Part shown: in pieces, positions 17,243 to 25,700 of the stretch
Layout of the letters: every line of letters begins with the position of its first letter
Numbering within the stretch: the first letter of the stretch is position 1
Origin: DATAYA01 sp963754235
GTDB taxonomy: Bacteria > Pseudomonadota > Alphaproteobacteria > Acetobacterales > Acetobacteraceae
DNA: 64,000 nt
Assembly: GCA_963754235.1 (NCBI GenBank)
Contig: CAVWFK010000025.1
Location: 32,936 to 96,935 of the forward strand
Reading direction: 5' to 3'
The notes under the pieces: model-generated
What the model was told of the DNA's origin: nothing
The model's input: only the letters and a program-made list of their open reading frames with translations
Database searches by the model: none
Translations under genes and position numbers: made by a program

Positions 17243-18148
17243 TCAAACCGCCGCGAACACGTACCACCAGAACGGGAGCGTCAGGAACGATACCACCGTC
17301 CCGATCCCGACCATCAAGGTGATCAGCGTCGTGTTCAACCCGTACTGGATGGCAACAATGGAGCCGCCGATCTGCGGCGCCATTGCGGCCTCGAACAGGG
17401 TGATCTGCATCGTCGGCCCGCGCAGGCCCAGCGCGCCGAGATAGATCAGCGCGATCAGCAGCGGCGCGAGCACGAGCTTGTAGCCAAGCCCCAGCGCCAG
17501 GGGAATGCGGCTTCCTCGCAACGACCCGAGCCGCAACTGCAATCCGACCGACACCAGCGCCAGCGGCGCCAGGGTCGCGCCCAGCCGGCTCAGCACGCTG
17601 TCCGCCCAAGCGGGGTAATCGAGCGGAATGAGGAGGAGCGCGAGCGCGAGCGCGATCAGGGGCGGAAAAGTCACGATCCGTCGCAGCGTATCGCGGGGCG
17701 AGATCACACCCTCGGAATAGAGGCAGATCAGAACGATGCCCGCCGTGCTCAGCACCAGATAGGTGCCAAGCTGGTCGATCATGATCCCGACCGGCATCCC
17801 GCCGGCGCCGTAGAAGGATTCGATCATCGGCAACCCGATGAAGGACGTGTTGCCCAGCCCCCCCATTACGACGAGTGCCCCGGTGGTGGCTTTCGGAAGC
17901 CGCAGCGCATTGCCGATCAACCAGAAGATCAGCGCGCTTGCCGCGAACAGCAGCCACGGCATCAGCACGGCATAGAGCAGAGAGGGCCGCAGGGTGATGG
18001 CGTGGACCTGAAGCAGCGTGAGGGCCGGGAGCGAGACGTTGATGATGAACGCATTGATGGAGGTATGGGCGTTGTCCGGCACCCTGCCGAGCTGCCGCAA
18101 CGCCATGCCGATCGCGAGACACAGGAACAGCATGATGATGCTGGACAT
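17243..18148 (-). CDS. AEC-family permease (auxin efflux carrier/malonate type)
   Basis: 301 residues starting MSSIIMLFLCLAIGM; the ATG at 18148 has GGAGG at proper spacing. About ten membrane helices with the AEC family pattern: N-half FIINVSLPALTLLQVHA, centre GGLGNTSFIGLPMIESFYG with the unwound Asn-containing segment, and C-half AAMAPQIGGSIVAIQYGLNTTL. Members export or import organic acids or auxin-like compounds. Substrate not readable. Confidence 0.87.
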   Translation of the reverse strand: MSSIIMLFLCLAIGMALRQLGRVPDNAHTSINAFIINVSLPALTLLQVHAITLRPSLLYAVLMPWLLFAASALIFWLIGNALRLPKATTGALVVMGGLGNTSFIGLPMIESFYGAGGMPVGIMIDQLGTYLVLSTAGIVLICLYSEGVISPRDTLRRIVTFPPLIALALALLLIPLDYPAWADSVLSRLGATLAPLALVSVGLQLRLGSLRGSRIPLALGLGYKLVLAPLLIALIYLGALGLRGPTMQITLFEAAMAPQIGGSIVAIQYGLNTTLITLMVGIGTVVSFLTLPFWWYVFAAV

Positions 18149-18239
18149 TATGACCTCCGCTGGTCGCAGTCGGGCGGTGCCCAGCAGACCAGCTTCCGAC
18201 CCTTGCCGGCTGTGAGCCGGGTCACACGGGTGGTCGGGT

Positions 18240-18400
18240 GCCGCAGCCGACGCCGGGCGGAAGTGCTGCTGGCGGCCGGGGCGGTGAACTCGCCGCACCT
18301 GCTGCAGCTCTCGGGGATCGGACGCGCCGCGGGATCGGACCCGCCGCGCATCTGCGGACCATCGGCGTGGAGGTGCTGCACGACCTGACATCGCGCGGAT
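18240..18400 (+). pseudogene. GMC oxidoreductase fragment
   Basis: A short stretch reads RRRAEVLLAAGAVNSPHLLQLSGIG, the GMC signature 2 region (choline/alcohol dehydrogenase family), and in the next frame LRTIGVEVLHDL, which normally follows it. Nothing of the N-terminal FAD domain or the C-terminal His/Asn active site is present within the 425-base gap between 18149 and 18574. It is a relic. The remainder of the gap shows no gene. Confidence 0.65.
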
Positions 18401-18574
18401 GCTCGGCGCCCTTCGCATCCCGAGCGACCCATCAAAATCGTAGCGGCCGGTCGCTTTGCGTGGTGGCAATACGGCCGGCGCGATAGACTCCCTCATGACC
18501 TGCCGAGTCGCGCACGGCCGGCGCTCGTTTGCCGGGCGCATGCGCAATCCCACCCATGCCGCGGAGGACTCGCC

Positions 18575-21016
18575 ATGAAGAAACATCGGCACGGCGCAGC
18601 CGCGACAGCATCACCAAGCGTCCTGGCGGAGCGCGGCGCAGAGGCCCTGCGTCTCGGCCGCTTCAAGGAGGCGATGGAGGTCTTCAAGCAACTCGCGCGG
18701 CAGGATCCGCAGCCGCAATGGACCGATCGTCTCGCCGATGCCTATGCCGGTCGCGCTCGCGCGCTGGCCGATAAGGGCATGTTCCAGGAAGCCGCGATGG
18801 TCCTCGAAAACACGCGGGCGGCGGACGGCAGGGTGCGCGAGCCGGTGCTCTACCTGATGTGCCTGATCCGTCAGGGCCAGCATCAGAAAGCGGCGCGGGC
18901 GGCCCTGACATACGTTGGTATCGACCTGAATGCAGCCGAGGCGGCCCGCGTTGCCGATCTGGCGGCGGCCCTCTCGCTCGCCGCGCCGGCAGCACCGCCG
19001 CCGACCGACAAATCGCCCGGTGGTGCTGCCTGGGGCGAACTGTGCCGGGCGGCCGAGGCGGCGCTTCGCGTCTGGGTGCAGGGCAAGCCCGCCGAGGAGG
19101 TCGATGCGCTGCTCACCCGCATCCCGCTCCGCTCATCCTTCGGGCCGCTGCGCCTGATCCTGAAAAGCCTGACCATGCCGGAAGACGCTGCGGATAAGGC
19201 CCGCGGCCTCCTCACGATGATCCCGGCGACGTCAATGTTCGCCGCGCCGCGCGCGGCGGCGGAGGCGACGCTGGACGCGGATGCGGCAGCCCTGCTCGAT
19301 CGCTGGAGCGACCTCAGCCCGGCGCAGCGGGCCTTCGTGGCTGAGGCGCGTGGCCTGGAGACGGCGGCGACCGGCCTGCTGGGCCAGATCCTCGAAGCCG
19401 AGCGGCGCGGCCCGGCGGTGCTGTTCGCACTCCTGACCAAGCCGGGACTGAACCTGCCGGCAGCCGATCTGCGGACCGCCTGCCTCGACCTCCTGCCGCA
19501 CGTCCTGGCGTGCCGTGCGCAATTCGAGCGCTGCTTCGCGCCGCTGTCCATACTGGAGCACAACCGCGTTCTCGCCGTGGCGGCGGAGGCGAAGGATGAG
19601 TGGCGCGAGGCCCAGCTATGCTGGGAGGCGGTGGTCAAGACCCTGTCGCGCCAGCCGACGCCGGAGCCGCTGGCGCAGGCGGTGGTGCTTCGTCACCTGG
19701 CCGACCTGGCGCAATGCCATTCGCAGGTGCGCGGCGCCCCTGGGACCGACACGGTCGCCGACTATCTCGACCGCAGTCTCGCGCTGGATCCGGAACACCT
19801 TCCCGCAACCCTGACGCTGATCAAGCGGTACCGGAACGCCGACCGCCCGAAGGACTGGCACCGCACGGCCGATTTGGCAGCGCAACGATTTCCGGAGAAC
19901 ACCGCGATCCTGCTGCACGCGGTCGATGCGGCGGTGGCCCGCAACGCCTACAAGAAAGCCGTCAGCGTCGCACGGCGGCTGCTGACGCTGGACCCCATCA
20001 ACCGGCCGGTGCGTGAGCGCATGATCGAGCTGCAGCTTGCCCATGCGCGCAAGCAGATGCGCTCGGGCCGGACCGATTTGGCCGGGAAGACGTTGTCGCA
20101 GGCGGCCGAGTGGGAGCGGTCGGACGCGCCGAGCGCGCCGCTGCGGATCGGCCAGGCCCTCGCGATGTACCGCGACCAGGACTCCGAGTCCGAGGTCATG
20201 CTGCGGGCGGGCGTGCAGCTTGCGGGCGGCGGCACGGTCGGCTGGTTCCGCGCCGTTCTGGAAGCGGCATTGATGGGCTGGACGGAGCAGCAGCGCCAAT
20301 TCCTGCATCGCGAATTGTCGGCGGCGCAGGCGATCGCGCCCAGTCGCGAGGCAATCCTGTCGCTGGTCGAGACGCTCGGGCAGAAGGAGATCCGCGACGC
20401 CAAGCGGGTGATGGCGCAGGTCCTCTGGCGGATCGATCCGTGGCTGGTGCGCGGGCGCGGCCTCGGCTGGTCCTCGGCGGAGTTCCAGGCGATCGCGGCC
20501 TGCTTGCATCAGCTTGGCGCGTACGACGCCCTGCGCGCGTACGCCCAGGACGCGATGCGGCGCGACCCCGAAGACCAGGCGGCTCGCTTCTATCGGATCG
20601 TGGCGCAGGCGAGCGGCGATGCCGATCGCCTGACCGATGCCCAGGAGACCGAGCTGTCGGCACTCATCGACCAGGCCGGCAGCCGCCAGGATTTCCACAT
20701 GGTCAACCGGGTGCAGCGATTCCTCGACGGCGGCGAGGTGGGCCGGCGGCAGAACGGTGCTGCGCTCGACGATGTCAGCCCCGAGGACATCGAGGAATTC
20801 CTCGGCGATGCCGTCGCCGACCTGGCGGGACTGCCGGATAAGGAAATCCGCAAGCTGGTGAATGAATTCGGCCGCAACCGGACCATCGACATGCTGACCG
20901 AGATGGCGGCCGATACGCCGCTCGGCCGGATTCTGCCCGACCAACAGCTCGGGCAGTTTTGCGAAGTGCTCGTTGCGCGCGCGACTGCACGCCACCCGCA
21001 CATGGCGCGGCGGTGA
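18575..21016 (+). CDS. large TPR-like helical-repeat protein of the alternative Hsp70 cluster
   Basis: 813 residues with an RBS (GGAGG) ahead. The N-terminus has a TPR-like pair (LAERGAEALRLGRFKEAMEVFKQLARQDP and RALADKGMFQEAAMVLENTRAADG), and further helical repeats run through 330-640 (for example AAQRFPENTAILLHAVDAAVARNAYKKAVSVARRLL). There is no enzyme motif, signal peptide or membrane helix, so it is cytoplasmic. The C-terminal 100 residues form a separate acidic domain (DVSPEDIEEFLGDAVADLAGLPDKEIRKLV). I do not recognise the family. The stop overlaps the J-like gene start, so it is the first gene of the J-GrpE-Hsp70 operon and probably a client or scaffold. Confidence 0.75.
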   Translation: MKKHRHGAAATASPSVLAERGAEALRLGRFKEAMEVFKQLARQDPQPQWTDRLADAYAGRARALADKGMFQEAAMVLENTRAADGRVREPVLYLMCLIRQGQHQKAARAALTYVGIDLNAAEAARVADLAAALSLAAPAAPPPTDKSPGGAAWGELCRAAEAALRVWVQGKPAEEVDALLTRIPLRSSFGPLRLILKSLTMPEDAADKARGLLTMIPATSMFAAPRAAAEATLDADAAALLDRWSDLSPAQRAFVAEARGLETAATGLLGQILEAERRGPAVLFALLTKPGLNLPAADLRTACLDLLPHVLACRAQFERCFAPLSILEHNRVLAVAAEAKDEWREAQLCWEAVVKTLSRQPTPEPLAQAVVLRHLADLAQCHSQVRGAPGTDTVADYLDRSLALDPEHLPATLTLIKRYRNADRPKDWHRTADLAAQRFPENTAILLHAVDAAVARNAYKKAVSVARRLLTLDPINRPVRERMIELQLAHARKQMRSGRTDLAGKTLSQAAEWERSDAPSAPLRIGQALAMYRDQDSESEVMLRAGVQLAGGGTVGWFRAVLEAALMGWTEQQRQFLHRELSAAQAIAPSREAILSLVETLGQKEIRDAKRVMAQVLWRIDPWLVRGRGLGWSSAEFQAIAACLHQLGAYDALRAYAQDAMRRDPEDQAARFYRIVAQASGDADRLTDAQETELSALIDQAGSRQDFHMVNRVQRFLDGGEVGRRQNGAALDDVSPEDIEEFLGDAVADLAGLPDKEIRKLVNEFGRNRTIDMLTEMAADTPLGRILPDQQLGQFCEVLVARATARHPHMARR

Positions 21017-21366
21017 TGGCGGCGCACTCGGGAGATCGGCTGATGATGACGAAGGATCCGTTCGCGGTGCTCGGCGTGGATGACGACGCCGGCGACGAGA
21101 CGATCAAGCAACGCTATCTGGCGCTGGTGCGCAGCTTTCCGCCGGATCGGGAGCCGGAGCGCTTCCAGGAAATCCGCCGTGCCTATGAGGCGGTACGCGG
21201 TGAGCGTGAGCGGCTGGAGGTGAAGCTGCTGCGGACCGGCACCACGGCGCTGTCGCGGCTCAAGCTCCATTGCCTGCGCTCGACCAGCTCGGGTGATCGG
21301 CGCCGGGCCTCGCAGGCGACGGTGACGGCGCTGATCCTGGACGGGCTGCGCCGCGGCCCCCTGTAG
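21016..21366 (+). CDS. J-domain-like protein with PPD in place of HPD
   Basis: 116 residues from the ATG overlapping the previous stop; ATGs at 21043/21046 are equally possible, with GGGAGA ahead. The J-domain pattern is visible: DPFAVLGVDDDAGDETIKQRYLALVRSFPPDREPERFQEIRRAYEAV. The HPD triplet that activates Hsp70 ATPase is replaced by PPD (FPPDREPERF). The C-terminal 50 residues are basic and have no Gly/Phe region or zinc fingers. Given its place between the TPR gene and grpE, it presumably acts on the neighbouring Hsp70, perhaps non-canonically. Confidence 0.8.
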   Translation: MAAHSGDRLMMTKDPFAVLGVDDDAGDETIKQRYLALVRSFPPDREPERFQEIRRAYEAVRGERERLEVKLLRTGTTALSRLKLHCLRSTSSGDRRRASQATVTALILDGLRRGPL

Positions 21367-21391
21367 ATCGCGGATTGAGGAAGGGGCCGGC

Positions 21392-22072
21392 GTGGACGCC
21401 ACGGTCAAGGAAACCCTGCTGGACCAGTTCCGCTGCTATCTCGACGGCATCGAGGAGACGCCGGAGCCGGCGGACGCACCGGGCGAAGCGGCGGGCGAGG
21501 CGGCGGATCTGTTCACTGTCTTCGTCGAGCTGGCGGCGGTGCGCACCGAGCTGCGGACCGAATCACGCCTGGTGAAAGAAGCGCTCGATCAGTTCCGCGG
21601 CGTGTTCGACGCCCTCCGATCCAGCCAGGCCACCTTGGAGCAGGAGCTGAAGCGTGCGCAGGCCGAGGCGCGGGAACGCGGCCGCGCCCTGCTGCGGCCG
21701 CTGCTGCTGGAGCTGCTCGAGCTGCGCGACCGACTGGCGGACGCGCTGGAGCAGCCGGCGCCGCCGGCGCGCTGGCTCGACCGCTGGCGGCGGCAATCCG
21801 AACCCGAACCCTGGCGGGAGGGTCTCGGCATCACATTGCGGCGGCTGGACCGCATCCTCGCCGACCGGCGCGTGGTCGCGATCGAGATGACGGGGCGCCG
21901 GTTCGATCCGCGCCTCGCCCGCGTGGTCGGCACCACCCGCGACGCGACCATCGGCGCCGGGATCGTCGCGGAAGAAGTGCGCGCCGGATTTCTCTGGGAC
22001 GAGGAATTGCTGCGCAGCGCCGAGGTGATCGTCAACGCGGCCGAGGCCGATAAAGAGGAGACCATGCAATGA
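21392..22072 (+). CDS. grpE: GrpE-type nucleotide exchange factor
   Basis: 226 residues from GTG 21392. The long helix/coiled-coil (about 48-120, ELRTESRLVKEALDQFRGVF...) is followed by the GrpE beta-wing pattern: MTGRRFDPRLARVVGTTRDATIGAGIVAEEVRAGFLWDEELLRSAEVIVN. This part speeds ADP release from Hsp70. The sequence is much more divergent than a housekeeping GrpE, with a 15-residue insertion (PAPPARWLDRWRRQSEP). It overlaps the Hsp70 start by four bases, so it is specific to this machine. Confidence 0.85.
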   Translation: MDATVKETLLDQFRCYLDGIEETPEPADAPGEAAGEAADLFTVFVELAAVRTELRTESRLVKEALDQFRGVFDALRSSQATLEQELKRAQAEARERGRALLRPLLLELLELRDRLADALEQPAPPARWLDRWRRQSEPEPWREGLGITLRRLDRILADRRVVAIEMTGRRFDPRLARVVGTTRDATIGAGIVAEEVRAGFLWDEELLRSAEVIVNAAEADKEETMQ

Positions 22073-23814
22073 CGGATGAGATCGTCGGCATCGACCTGGG
22101 CACGACCAATTCCGAGATCGCGCTCTATCGCGACGGCCGCCCGGAAATCCTGACCGATGAGCAGGGACGCAAAATCCTGCCCTCGGTCGTGGGCATCACC
22201 GAGGCGGGGGAGCTGCTGGTCGGCGAGGAGGCGCGCAACCAGTTGCTGCTGTATCCCGATCGCACGGTCCGATCGATCAAGCGGCGGATGGGCCAGGCCG
22301 AGACGGTGCGGATGGCAGGTGCCGACTACACGCCGCAGGAGATTTCGGCGATCATCCTCAAGCGGCTGAAGGAGATTGCCGAACGCAGGCTGGAGCGGCC
22401 GGTGGGCAAGGCGGTGATTACCGTGCCGGCGTATTTTTCCGACATCCAGCGCCAGGCCACCCGCGAGGCGGGCGAGATCGCCGGGCTGGAGGTGGTCCGC
22501 ATCATCAACGAGCCGACCGCGGCGGCGCTGGTGTACGAGGCGGGGCGGCATCAGGGCAAGCGTATCCTGGTCTATGATCTGGGCGGCGGCACCTTCGATG
22601 TTTCGGTGGTGCGGATCGAAGAAGGCGTCGTCGAGGTGATTTCCAGCCACGGCAACAACCATCTCGGCGGCGACGATTTCGACGCCAAGGTGGTGGCGCA
22701 CATTCTCGAACGGCTCAAGATCACGCAGGGCGTCGATGTCTCCGACCAGCCGCGGGCGATGGCACGCATCCTGCGGGCGGCCGAAGCGGCGAAGCGGCAT
22801 CTCTCCGACCACCCGTACGCCCGGATCGAAGAGGAATACCTGGCGGAAGCGGATGGCAAGCCGGTGCATCTGTCGCTCGAGCTGGCGCGCGACGAGTACG
22901 AGCGGATGATCGCGCCGTTCGTCGAGGAGACCTTGCAGGCGATCCACATCGCGTTGCAGGCGGCGGACCTGACCGCCTCTCAGGTGGAGGAGATTCTTCT
23001 GGTCGGCGGGGCCACGCGCACGCCGGTGATCCGGCGCCGCCTGCTCGAAGTGTTCGGGCGTGAGCCGCGCGGCGAGGTGGATGCGGATCTTTGCGTCGCC
23101 ATGGGCGCGGCCATCGAGGGTGCCGCGATCGGCGGCGCCGAGGTCTCCGCCGTGCTGGTCGATGTGACGCCCTATACCTTCGGCACCAGCGCGCTCGGCG
23201 AGCTGGGCGGCGATCTCTACCCCTATCACTACGTGCCGATCATCGCCCGCAACACGCCCATCCCGGTGCGCAAGAGCGAAGCCTTCTACACCGTCGTCGA
23301 CGACCAAACCGCGGTCGATGTGCGCATCTACCAGGGCGAGAACGCCGATGCGCTCGAGAACATCAAGCTCGGCGAATTCCGTGTCGAGGGCCTGAGCAAG
23401 TCGCCCGCCGGCAACCCGGTGGTGCTCGATCTGGCGCTCGATCGTGACGGCATCCTGCATGTCGCGGCGCGGGAGAAGAACACCGGCATGGAGCGGCGGA
23501 TCAGCATCGACCAGGCGATGCCGCGCTACGGTGCGGCGGAGTTGCAGGACGCACGGACGCGCATCGGCTCCCTGTTCGGGCAGGAGGCCGACGAGGCGCT
23601 CGCCGGCCCAGGGGAGGCCGCTTTTGCCGGTGCCGAGGTCGCGGCATTGCTGGAGAAGGCCGGCGCTCGCCTGCAGACAGTCGAGGACGAGGATCGGACC
23701 GAGATGATCGACCTGATGGAGACGATCCGCGACGCCGGGGCGGCCGGCGACGCCGCGGCGTTGGCGCAGGCGCGGACGCAACTGACCGACCTGCTGTTCT
23801 ATCTCGAGACCTGA
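22069..23814 (+). CDS. Hsp70 family chaperone (alternative DnaK)
   Basis: 581 residues, shorter than DnaK (about 638). ATPase motifs: IGIDLGTTNSEIAL-type phosphate loop (6-19), Lys71 in SIKRRMG, IINEPTAAAL (145-154), YDLGGGTFDVSVV (169-181), LVGGATRTPVI (311-321). The stretch corresponding to GDTHLGGEDFD reads GNNHLGGDDFD (195-205), so the Thr that is Thr199 in DnaK is Asn. A substrate-binding beta domain follows (VDVTPYTFGTSALGELGG to about 480) and then only about 100 residues of lid. It is coupled to GrpE by an ATGA overlap and is probably a dedicated, not general, Hsp70. Confidence 0.93.
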   Translation: MTDEIVGIDLGTTNSEIALYRDGRPEILTDEQGRKILPSVVGITEAGELLVGEEARNQLLLYPDRTVRSIKRRMGQAETVRMAGADYTPQEISAIILKRLKEIAERRLERPVGKAVITVPAYFSDIQRQATREAGEIAGLEVVRIINEPTAAALVYEAGRHQGKRILVYDLGGGTFDVSVVRIEEGVVEVISSHGNNHLGGDDFDAKVVAHILERLKITQGVDVSDQPRAMARILRAAEAAKRHLSDHPYARIEEEYLAEADGKPVHLSLELARDEYERMIAPFVEETLQAIHIALQAADLTASQVEEILLVGGATRTPVIRRRLLEVFGREPRGEVDADLCVAMGAAIEGAAIGGAEVSAVLVDVTPYTFGTSALGELGGDLYPYHYVPIIARNTPIPVRKSEAFYTVVDDQTAVDVRIYQGENADALENIKLGEFRVEGLSKSPAGNPVVLDLALDRDGILHVAAREKNTGMERRISIDQAMPRYGAAELQDARTRIGSLFGQEADEALAGPGEAAFAGAEVAALLEKAGARLQTVEDEDRTEMIDLMETIRDAGAAGDAAALAQARTQLTDLLFYLET

Positions 23815-23818
23815 CGCG

Positions 23819-24188
23819 ATGGAGACCTGCCCGATCTGTCGCGCGACCCTGAACGGCGCCAGCATTTGCCGGCGCTGCCGGGCGGATTTGCAGAGAGGTG
23901 CAGGAGATCGAGCGGCTTGGGCAGGCGCTGGCGGGAGCGGCGATGCGCTCGCTCGCCGAGGGCGATCTCGGCGCGGCCGAGCACTGGCTTCGCCGCGCCC
24001 GGGCGGTCCATGCCACGCCGGCGGTTCAGGTGCTGGCGAGGCTGGTGGCCAGCCCGCGCGTGCGCCGGGAAGGCAACTCCCTCTCCGCCCCTGGGGGCGG
24101 AGAGGGCCGGGGTGAGGTGGGCGATGCGCCGCTCCATATCGGTGCTGTCACGCCGTGGCGCGCGGACGAGGATGGCTCGCTCCTGTAA
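23819..24188 (+). CDS. zinc-ribbon protein, frameshifted
   Basis: Starts four bases after the Hsp70 stop. Cys4, Cys7, Cys17 and Cys20 (CPIC ... CRRC) form a zinc ribbon. One extra base near 23893 breaks the frame; past it the protein continues EIERLGQALAGAAMRSLAEGDLGAAEHWLRRARAVHATP, a helical repeat-like stretch. From about 24075 the frame reads into an inverted repeat element, so the C-terminus was replaced or lost. As the fifth gene in the row it likely belonged to the Hsp70 system. Confidence 0.55.
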
Positions 24189-24250
24189 GGCCGTCGCCGC
24201 TGGCCCCCACCTCACCCAACCCTCTCCGCCCCGAGGGGCGGAGAGGGCCT
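24078..24250. repeat. inverted repeat element related to the 8939/13166 family
   Basis: Left arm CCCTCTCCGCCCCTGGGGGC near 24081 and right arm CTCTCCGCCCCGAGGGGCGG near 24223 are each palindromic. Adjacent GGTGAGGTGGG and CCCACCTCACC are inverses of one another. The middle (about 90 bases) differs from the other copies. Confidence 0.6.
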
Positions 24251-24300
24251 GAGCCGCTCACCGATACGGGTCTTTGCGGAAACCAGCGAGGCGTTGCGGG

Positions 24301-24654
24301 TCAGTCCGCGAGCCGGAACCGCGCCGCCGCCAGCAAATCCGCCGCCAATGCCTCGCGGATGGCAGCGGCGCCGGCTTCGGTGCGCGGCACGGCCAATACC
24401 TGCGCGAAGGGCGGGCCGTCGCCGCGCGCCCGAGCGAGGAACAGCCGGGCCAAGGCCTGTGCGGCGGGCGTGCGCGGCGCGCAGCAGGGGCAGCCGGGCG
24501 GGTGCCGCGCAGTCGGGTGCAAAGACGGGGCCAGCACAAACCCCGCAACCGCGCGGCCCGGCGCTGCGGGCGGCTCGCCCTCGACCAGCAGCGCGGTCGC
24601 CGCGTCGCCCGGATCGGGAGCGCCGATCAGCACCGGGATGCGCGCATCGGACAC
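24301..24654 (-). CDS. conserved-looking hypothetical protein with GCPCC motif
   Basis: 117 residues: MSDARIPVLIGAPDPGDAATALLVEG, then HPPGCPCCAPRTPAAQALARLFLARARG and a helical C-terminus. I do not recognise a family. The GCPCC cluster (three Cys within five residues) could bind a metal or form a redox-active site. It is divergent from the ArsR-methyltransferase regulator, with the palindromic operator lying between them, so the same operator may control it. Codon pattern is consistent with a real gene. Confidence 0.5.
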   Translation of the reverse strand: MSDARIPVLIGAPDPGDAATALLVEGEPPAAPGRAVAGFVLAPSLHPTARHPPGCPCCAPRTPAAQALARLFLARARGDGPPFAQVLAVPRTEAGAAAIREALAADLLAAARFRLAD

Positions 24655-24709
24655 GCGCCGTCATAGGCGGGCGGCAGTCGGCGAACAAGGCTCACTGCAT
24701 TCCGACTGG

Positions 24710-24729
24710 ACATAAAGATATCTTTATGT
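24710..24729. promoter_or_regulatory. perfect palindromic operator ahead of the ArsR-methyltransferase/metH genes
   Basis: ACATAAAGATATCTTTATGT is a perfect 20-base palindrome and the most AT-rich stretch nearby. It directly abuts the first ATG (24730), so a bound repressor would block initiation. The ArsR-family SahR regulators control methionine-cycle genes through palindromes of this kind; assignment to this protein is inference from position. Confidence 0.75.
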
Positions 24730-25686
24730 ATGTTCGGCGCGATGGACACGCTGCTCGCCCGCCTGCGCGCCGCCGCCGAGCCGACCCGGCTGCGGCTGCT
24801 GGCGCTCGCCGCCGGCGGCAGCTTCTGCGTCAGCGAGTTCGCCGAGATTTTGGGCCAGAGCCAGCCGCGCCTGTCGCGCCATCTGCGGCTGCTGGGCGAG
24901 GCGGGGCTGCTGGAGCGGGTGCGCGAGGGGGCCAATCTGTGGCTGACCCTGCCCGGCGGCGAGGCCGGCGCGTTCGCCCGCGACCTGCTGGCGCGGCTGC
25001 CGGCGGACGACCCGCAGCTTGCGGCCGATCGCAGGCAGGCGGCGCGGGTGCTCGCCGCCCGCGCCCGCGCCGCCTCGGAGAGTTTTCGCCGCCAGGGTGC
25101 GGATTGGGACGAGATGCGGGCGATGGGCCTGCCCGCCGAGGCGGTGGAAGCGGCGCTGCTGCGGCTGCTGCCCGAGCAAGGGATCGGCCGGCTGCTCGAC
25201 ATCGGCACCGGCACGGGGCGGCTGCTGGAGCTGATCGGCCCACGCGTCGCCGCGGCGCTGGGCGTGGATGCGAGCCGCGAGATGCTGAAGCTGGCGCGGG
25301 CGCGGCTGGCGCAGCCCGGATTGCCGCACTGCGCTGTGCGACAGGCCGACATGTACCGCCTGCCGCTGCCCGACGAGGGCTTCGATGCCGCCGTATTGCA
25401 AATGGTGCTGCACCATGCCGAGGACCCCGCCGCGGCGCTGACTGAGGCCGCGCGCGTGCTGCGTCCCGGCGGCGCGCTGATCGTGGTCGATCTCGCCGCG
25501 CATGAAGGGGCACCGGCCGCGACCCGGCTCGCGCATCGCTGGCCGGGCTTCGACGACGGCGCGATGACCGCGCTGCTCGATCGCGCGGGGCTTGCCGCCG
25601 GTGCCGCGGTCGCGGTGCCGGGGCCTTTGGAAATCCGGTTGTGGCCGGCCGCCAAGCCGGCAGCATCCCGTCAACTCGCGGCCTGA
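24730..25686 (+). CDS. ArsR-family regulator fused to a SAM-methyltransferase domain (SahR-like)
   Basis: 318 residues (or 314 from ATG 24742). Residues 1-75 form an ArsR winged helix with recognition helix QSQPRLSRHLRLLGEAGLL. From about 150 a class I methyltransferase fold has the SAM/SAH loop LLDIGTGTGRLLELIG, then GVDASREML and VLQMVLHHAEDPAAALTEA. The known metal-binding Cys pattern of ArsR is missing. In alphaproteobacteria this architecture beside metH matches SahR, which senses S-adenosylhomocysteine and represses methionine-cycle genes. metH starts 15 bases downstream. Confidence 0.82.
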   Translation: MFGAMDTLLARLRAAAEPTRLRLLALAAGGSFCVSEFAEILGQSQPRLSRHLRLLGEAGLLERVREGANLWLTLPGGEAGAFARDLLARLPADDPQLAADRRQAARVLAARARAASESFRRQGADWDEMRAMGLPAEAVEAALLRLLPEQGIGRLLDIGTGTGRLLELIGPRVAAALGVDASREMLKLARARLAQPGLPHCAVRQADMYRLPLPDEGFDAAVLQMVLHHAEDPAAALTEAARVLRPGGALIVVDLAAHEGAPAATRLAHRWPGFDDGAMTALLDRAGLAAGAAVAVPGPLEIRLWPAAKPAASRQLAA

Positions 25687-25700
25687 GGGAACCAAACGGA

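Noticed and set aside
18575..23814. Housekeeping heat-shock operon (dnaK-dnaJ-grpE)
   Set aside because: J protein is tiny with PPD, Hsp70 is short and T199 is replaced, and a large TPR-like gene leads the operon; not the normal arrangement.
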